Shown in pieces: positions 59,818 to 64,000 of a DNA stretch of 64,000 bases (the stretch's first letter is position 1; each line of letters opens with the position of its first letter). Below the pieces are notes generated by a model. That model saw nothing but the letters and a program-made list of their open reading frames with translations. It made no database searches and was not told the origin of the DNA. The position numbers and the translations under genes are program-made. Origin of the DNA: Isoetes taiwanensis (lineage: Eukaryota; Streptophyta; Lycopodiopsida; Isoetales; Isoetaceae); NCBI GenBank assembly GCA_021234155.1, contig JAJEKV010000002.1:2036593-2100592 (forward strand), read 5' to 3'.

Positions 59818-61938
59818 ATAAAGAGAATTCTTACACTTGATGAGGATGGGGACTGGGTTCTCGTCACAAATAGGGATAAAGAAAATAAAAAATATATTCA
59901 TTTCACCTTCTTTTCTAGAATGGTGGACAAGATTAAGTTCAGCACTGTTTTTAAACAAGTGCTTTTGAAGTATTTTGGAGACCGAGGAACCAAGATTTTT
60001 AATGAATCTACATTTGGTTGGAAGTATGTTGGTAATTTAAAAGCCATGTTCTACAGACCAAAAATGGTTTTTGCCAACAAGGAAGGCATGAAGTGTCCGT
60101 GTGGAAACCCCACTTTGAAAAAGTTCATAGATCGGGAAATAGGGCACATCAGAACCACTGATATCAGCATTGTCCATCACAAGGCACTAAGAAACATGTT
60201 TAGCATGGGACTTAATCACATTCCCGACCACCCATTTACTATACCAATTTTCAAGAAAGAGTTGAGAAACACTATTGAGCAATTCTTTAGTTTGCATAGA
60301 TTTGCAATCTTGGATATAGATGCTGATATAGTTGAGAGATGTAAAGCTGAGATTCTTAGGGTGTCTGAGATTGTGGCCATGGAGGAAGTTAACAGAAATA
60401 GGAAATACAAGGCTAAATTCCTTATTGATGACGAAGAAGTGATTAAAAATATTAAATGGCTTAAGGAACACCTCTACATAGCCGGAGTAGATAAGGCTGC
60501 TAACAATCCTGCATTTTTATGTCCTATGCACATTAGGACGGAAGCATACAAAAGGTTGGAAAGTCCAGACTTTGTAAGGACTGAATTCACTGAACTCTCG
60601 GTCATAGAACAGATTGAAATGGACATCACCAGCCTAGTAGGAGAGTTTAACAATAACAGCAAGGAATTACCATATCTGCTAGGTATCTACAAAGCTCACA
60701 AAAGGGAATACAGGTGGATCACTAATGCACATAACAGCATTTTTTCTAATTTGGCATCTTTAGTGGCAGCTGGACTCAATACCATTTTGGATTTATGGCC
60801 TGGGATTTGTAAGAAGACTTGTAGTAAATATAACAGCTATGGACAGTATGAAATCAAGGCATCTTGGGTAATCAACTCAATATATGATCTTGCAGTTAAT
60901 ATGCCAGGTAAGATTTATGATTTATTTGTGTGTGACATAGCTAAATGCTATGAAAACATACCCATAGAGGGAGGGAATGAGATCCGGTCACATCATTGAA
61001 CGTGTATGCAATTTGGCTTGGACTAATCAATTGGAGAAGAATAGGAAGTATAATATGTGGTACACCCAATGTCCAAATGGATCTATTGAGGTAAGTTGGA
61101 AGAAAGTAAACCCTAAAGGCAAAAAATGGACACTGATGAGTCTGAACTGTTTTTGTAATATTAATAAGTGGCTTCTCAAATGCTGCTTTCTCAAAATGAG
61201 TGATAGTATATGGAGACAAATCAGGGGAATTCCTATGGGCTTCCCTTTGTAGCCCATCATGGTGTAATCTATATTTGGCATTTTATGAGTTGAAGTTCAT
61301 TACCAATTTGTGCAATGAAGGAAAATTTCAGAAGCGAGCTCCTTCCGACGCCAAACAGTATATTGATGACCGATAGGGATAAATTGTTTCTACATCGTGG
61401 AGTATCTGAACATTGAAGGTAAGTTTTCTAAAAATGGGAATGAATGCATCTACGATCTAAACATTCTTAAAATAAAGGAGGAAACCGGAATCTTGGACGC
61501 TTTTGGGAAACTAATACAAATAGGGTAGAAAAGCAAACTTCCTCAATATGACCATTGAGATATTAAATGTGGAGTTTGGAACATATTGCACATGAGATAT
61601 GATAAACCGGGACAAGCTTCCGTTTAAAGCGCCCAAATTTGTACATGCCGATAGTTGTAGGCCTTATAAAATGGCCCGCAATGTATTAATATCACGAGGT
61701 TTTACCATACTTATATGTACACAAAGAACCCCTTTCTAGCGCCGAGGATCCGCACAATCTAGTCAAGGACTTCATCAACAAAGGTTTTAAAGCCAAGGAT
61801 GTGTGGAGCACCCTATACAAGGCTCTTAGAGATAATGACTTCCCTGGACTGCGATATGACATCAACATTATGATCAAACTGTTACGGGGACTAAGGTATG
61901 AAGTAATACTAGTGGTGAATAAAAAGATAATAATATAG
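59818..61938 (+). pseudogene. Penelope-like RT, copy 3 (frame-broken as assembled)
   Basis: Identical to copy 2 up to about 60977, where GAGATCCGGTC replaces GGGATCTGTC and shifts the frame. It is open again 60977-61252 and is broken by an extra T in CCCTTTGTAGCCC. More breaks follow between 61330 and 61750, including the YIDD region (GTATATTGATGACCGATAGG for GATGACCTGATAGG). From about 61780 it matches copy 2 again. All major breaks but the extra T are at CAG/CTG sites. Confidence 0.75.
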
Positions 61939-61970
61939 GCATAACAGTTTACTTATACAGGAGGTGGGGT

Positions 61971-61995
61971 GGGTCCCTATGTTATATAGGGACCC
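61971..61995. repeat. 3' hairpin of the 7.27 kb element (copy 3)
   Basis: Same 25 bp hairpin as at 47437 and 54700. It lies five bases before the junction with the inverted element. Confidence 0.9.
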
Positions 61996-62000
61996 ATCAC

Positions 62001-62751
62001 TGCCTAGTCTAAGCAGTGCCTGCTCCCTAATGTGTTTAGGGCAAATGAAGCAAGGATTATTTGCTGCTTTATCCACACCGGAGATGTACAAATTGCTAGT
62101 TAACCAGGCAATGTTCTTGGTTACAGCCATATCCATGATAGGGAATTTCTTCTGGTTCTGCGCATTTGCTTTAATAAACTCCTTGGCTAGCTTAACAGTC
62201 TTGGCCATAATCTGTTTTTTAGATTTCATAATACATGTGTTATCGAATAGACCTTTCATGCTACATTTATGGATATCAAAGAACTGCTCCACTGTCTTTA
62301 CCATCTCAGATTTAAACTTTGTGAGTGTGAAGGGCTTGTCAGGGATGTGATTTAGTCCGACTGCTAGCCACTTTCTAAGGGCTTTGCTATGTACAATTGA
62401 AAGGTCGGTAGTACGTATATGCCCTGTATCGGAGGAGATGAACTTCTTTAAGCAAGGATTATGGCATGGGCATGGAGCCATATTGGATTCGGCAAAAATT
62501 AGCTTTGGTTTGTATAGCAGACTTTTCAGTGTTTCAGTGTATGACCAACCAAAGGTTGTATGCTCCATGATTTTCTCTCCTACTTCGCCGAAGTTATGGC
62601 AAATGATCTCAGAAAATGCCTTCTGAAACTTAATCTTATCAACTGCTTTAGAGAAAAACCTGAAATGCACAAAAGCTTTTTTTGCCTTACACTTGTAGGT
62701 TTTAATGGCCCACCTACCTTCCGCCTTTTTAACCAAAATTCTATCCTTGTC
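62001..62751 (-). CDS. Penelope-like RT of a second element family, 3'-truncated
   Basis: Minus-strand frame starting after an acceptor-like TTACGACAG (exon start 62751). It aligns with the N-terminal part of the 7.27 kb element's RT: RIL and 29 further residues without gaps to VDKIKF, then TTFGW, CPCHNPCLKKF, GHIRTTDLSIVH.KALR, GLNHIP and GVDKAANNPCFICPKHIRE. It is cut off at 62001, before the catalytic motifs, where it meets copy 3 of the plus-strand array, so it cannot encode an active RT. Divergence is high at the protein level, marking a separate family and not another copy. Confidence 0.8.
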
Positions 62752-63049
62752 CTGTCGTAAAAAGTTACCCTCGGTTAGTACCTAAACATTTGCCTTCATG
62801 ACACTAGTGCCATGTATGTTTGGAGGTTCCAGAAGTCTGATACTGGCCATATATGTCAAGAGTATACCAGGGTATACCTGGGTATACCAGGCCCTTATAT
62901 AAGGGCTACTTTATGACCTAAGGTCATGTTACTTTGTTAGTTTGCCTTAATATACCGTTTTACGTTTTATATCAGCATTATTACAGCTTATACTACCCAT
63001 TCATAAATGAAATTTGCATTATTAGAAGTACTGATGTAAACTTACATTT
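62752..63049 (-). other. Palindrome-rich interval between ORF2 and RT (second family)
   Basis: Just after the ORF2 stop there is a strong donor, AAAAT|GTAAGT (minus strand, GT at 63045-63044), and the acceptor lies before 62751, which outlines a 294 bp intron or intercistronic interval. It contains three GTATACC repeats (62862-62890), the perfect palindrome GCCCTTATATAAGGGC (near 62891-62906) and ATGACCT-A-AGGTCAT (62913-62927). It shares no obvious sequence with the matching interval of the 7.27 kb element, but has the same hairpin-rich character. Confidence 0.6.
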
Positions 63050-64000
63050 TTAGAAGGAGATTTTGGTGCGAGCCACCCCTTCAGTCCTGCTGTATCCGCT
63101 ATGGCTTTTGCTGACAGAATGTCCCGTATCGGCTCCAATGCCAGGTTCCATATCAGATACCTGCTCCAGACCACTAGTATTTGTAGGGGTATTTGTAAGC
63201 ACACCTTTCTTACCATGTTTTGGGGGCATAACAATCTTGATTTCTTCTTCTTCAATTACTTGGGCTTTTCTCTTATACGTACTCTTGAAAGTATTTCCAT
63301 CAGCATCCAAGGGAGGGAATTCCTCCATAAAACTTACATTTTTTATTGTTTTTTCCAGGATATCAACCAGTTTTGTATCCCCGAACACATCCTTGAAGTC
63401 AGTTTTCTTGTTTTCAGCCATTCTGGAGGTCATTTCAATTAACTTTTCCCTGACTTTTAGATAAGCCAGAAATGCAATGGCTCCTTTTCTCATTGGTTTC
63501 GTATTCATCATGCTGTAAAAGTGGCAGAATCTACTAGTGCAGCTTTCCTCAGGCCACAAAATGTGCGTGTTGTTAAGCATAAACCATACAGCATGGTCAT
63601 ACCAGGTGATATTATCCTTGCACCCGCCTGCCTCCTTTTTGCTGAATTTATCACATTTACATTTGAGAAATGGGCAGAAAGTCCTCCAGAGTTTAACAAT
63701 ATAGAAGGGCTCTCTTTCTTCTGACTTCTTGGCCATATGGCCCTTCTGTCCCAACCAGATACCATTATTTTTATTACATTTCTTACCAAAGAAGGTGGTG
63801 CTTTTGCATGGTAGCCTCAATTCCTCTTTGCCAATCCTTCTGTTGAACATATCAGCATCCTTCTGCACCTGCGCCATTTCTGCATCAGTGATATTGCATA
63901 GACTTTTCCATGTTTCAATGCTGATCGGGGCCAGAATGCCCAAATTCTTAGTTTCCCATAGGGCGTGTTTTACCTTGACTCCGTGCAGCTCAACCAACCT
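63050..64000 (-). CDS. ORF2 homologue of a second Penelope-like family (5' end outside window)
   Basis: The frame is open from the window edge to TAA at 63050. It aligns with ORF2 of the 7.27 kb element through VELHG, ALWETKNLGILAPIS, WKSL, LGQKGH, LWRTFCPFLKCKCDK, C-x8-H in the GCKDNITWYDHAVW segment, WPEE, TKPM.KGAIAFLAYLKVR, DTKLVDILEKT and VMPPK. The metal-ligand-like pattern is C-x4-C-x-C-x10-C-x8-H. The C-terminal tail diverges freely. Order and strand relative to its RT match the plus-strand family, so ORF2 is an inherited component. Start not in the window. Confidence 0.75.
   Translation of the reverse strand, partial: RLVELHGVKVKHALWETKNLGILAPISIETWKSLCNITDAEMAQVQKDADMFNRRIGKEELRLPCKSTTFFGKKCNKNNGIWLGQKGHMAKKSEEREPFYIVKLWRTFCPFLKCKCDKFSKKEAGGCKDNITWYDHAVWFMLNNTHILWPEESCTSRFCHFYSMMNTKPMRKGAIAFLAYLKVREKLIEMTSRMAENKKTDFKDVFGDTKLVDILEKTIKNVSFMEEFPPLDADGNTFKSTYKRKAQVIEEEEIKIVMPPKHGKKGVLTNTPTNTSGLEQVSDMEPGIGADTGHSVSKSHSGYSRTEGVARTKISF

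Larger units (their letters stand above)
54821..62000 (+). mobile_element. 7.27 kb Penelope-like element, copy 3
   Basis: Third copy, nearly identical to copy 2 over the coding parts, with intact ORF1 and ORF2. It ends abruptly at ACCCATCAC (62000), short of the CCCCTATATGACAT sequence that links copies 1-2 and 2-3. There it meets an inverted, diverged element. Confidence 0.85.

Overview
This window reads as repeat-dominated nuclear DNA of a plant-type eukaryote. No conserved host gene, tRNA or rRNA was recognised. Three things point to a plant (streptophyte) genome: Helitron-type 3' ends with a GC hairpin followed by CTAGT, a 7.1 kb CACTA-family DNA transposon with a 3 bp target duplication, and sequence discrepancies between repeat copies that concentrate at CAG/CTG trinucleotides. 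The last is what systematic long-read miscalls at CHG-methylated cytosines would look like. The species cannot be named. Elements of the reverse transcriptase type seen here are not usual in flowering plants, so a non-angiosperm is my guess (inference).

Layout. 1-7870: AT-rich DNA with short duplications, one microsatellite and two Helitron-like 3' ends facing outward (3271-3300 minus, 7001-7029 plus). 7871-13985: a GC-rich tandem repeat with a unit of about 1.07-1.08 kb, interrupted by a 2.4 kb terminal-inverted-repeat transposon (9356-11751). 13986-15570: a separate insertion with CpG-rich ends full of CGTCGTT-type quasi-palindromes around an AT- and GA-rich core. 15575-34015: 3.7 head-to-tail copies of a 3.08 kb unit, the first split by the CACTA element (17767-24909). 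The CACTA element carries 3.4 kb of a 19 bp minisatellite that flips orientation near 21411. 34037-40182: 1.8 copies of a 3.38 kb unit that shares a roughly 180 bp module with the 3.08 kb unit. 40186-40292: a TA microsatellite. 40292-62000: three head-to-tail copies of a 7.27 kb retroelement. 62001-64000: the 5' part of a second, diverged member of the same element type, on the minus strand.

The most interesting content is the 7.27 kb element. It encodes (i) ORF1, interrupted by a 399 bp GT-AG intron, with a helical SAP-like segment and a Cys-rich tail; (ii) ORF2, a protein I do not recognise, with a conserved C-x4-C-x-C-x9/10-C-x8-H block; and (iii) a reverse transcriptase of Penelope-like type (DKAANN, CYENIP, GIPMG, YIDD and YDKRD blocks) with no GIY-YIG endonuclease visible after it. 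The minus-strand element conserves ORF2 and the N-terminal part of the RT, in the same order and with the same acceptor-like position before the RT, so this is a real multi-gene design. Head-to-tail tandems and retained introns are known traits of Penelope-like elements; the ORF1/ORF2 companions are what may be new.

No single assembled copy has all three reading frames open: copy 2 has the intact RT, copy 3 has intact ORF1 and ORF2. Most frame breaks lie at CAG/CTG sites and may be sequence errors, so 'pseudogene' labels in this array are provisional.
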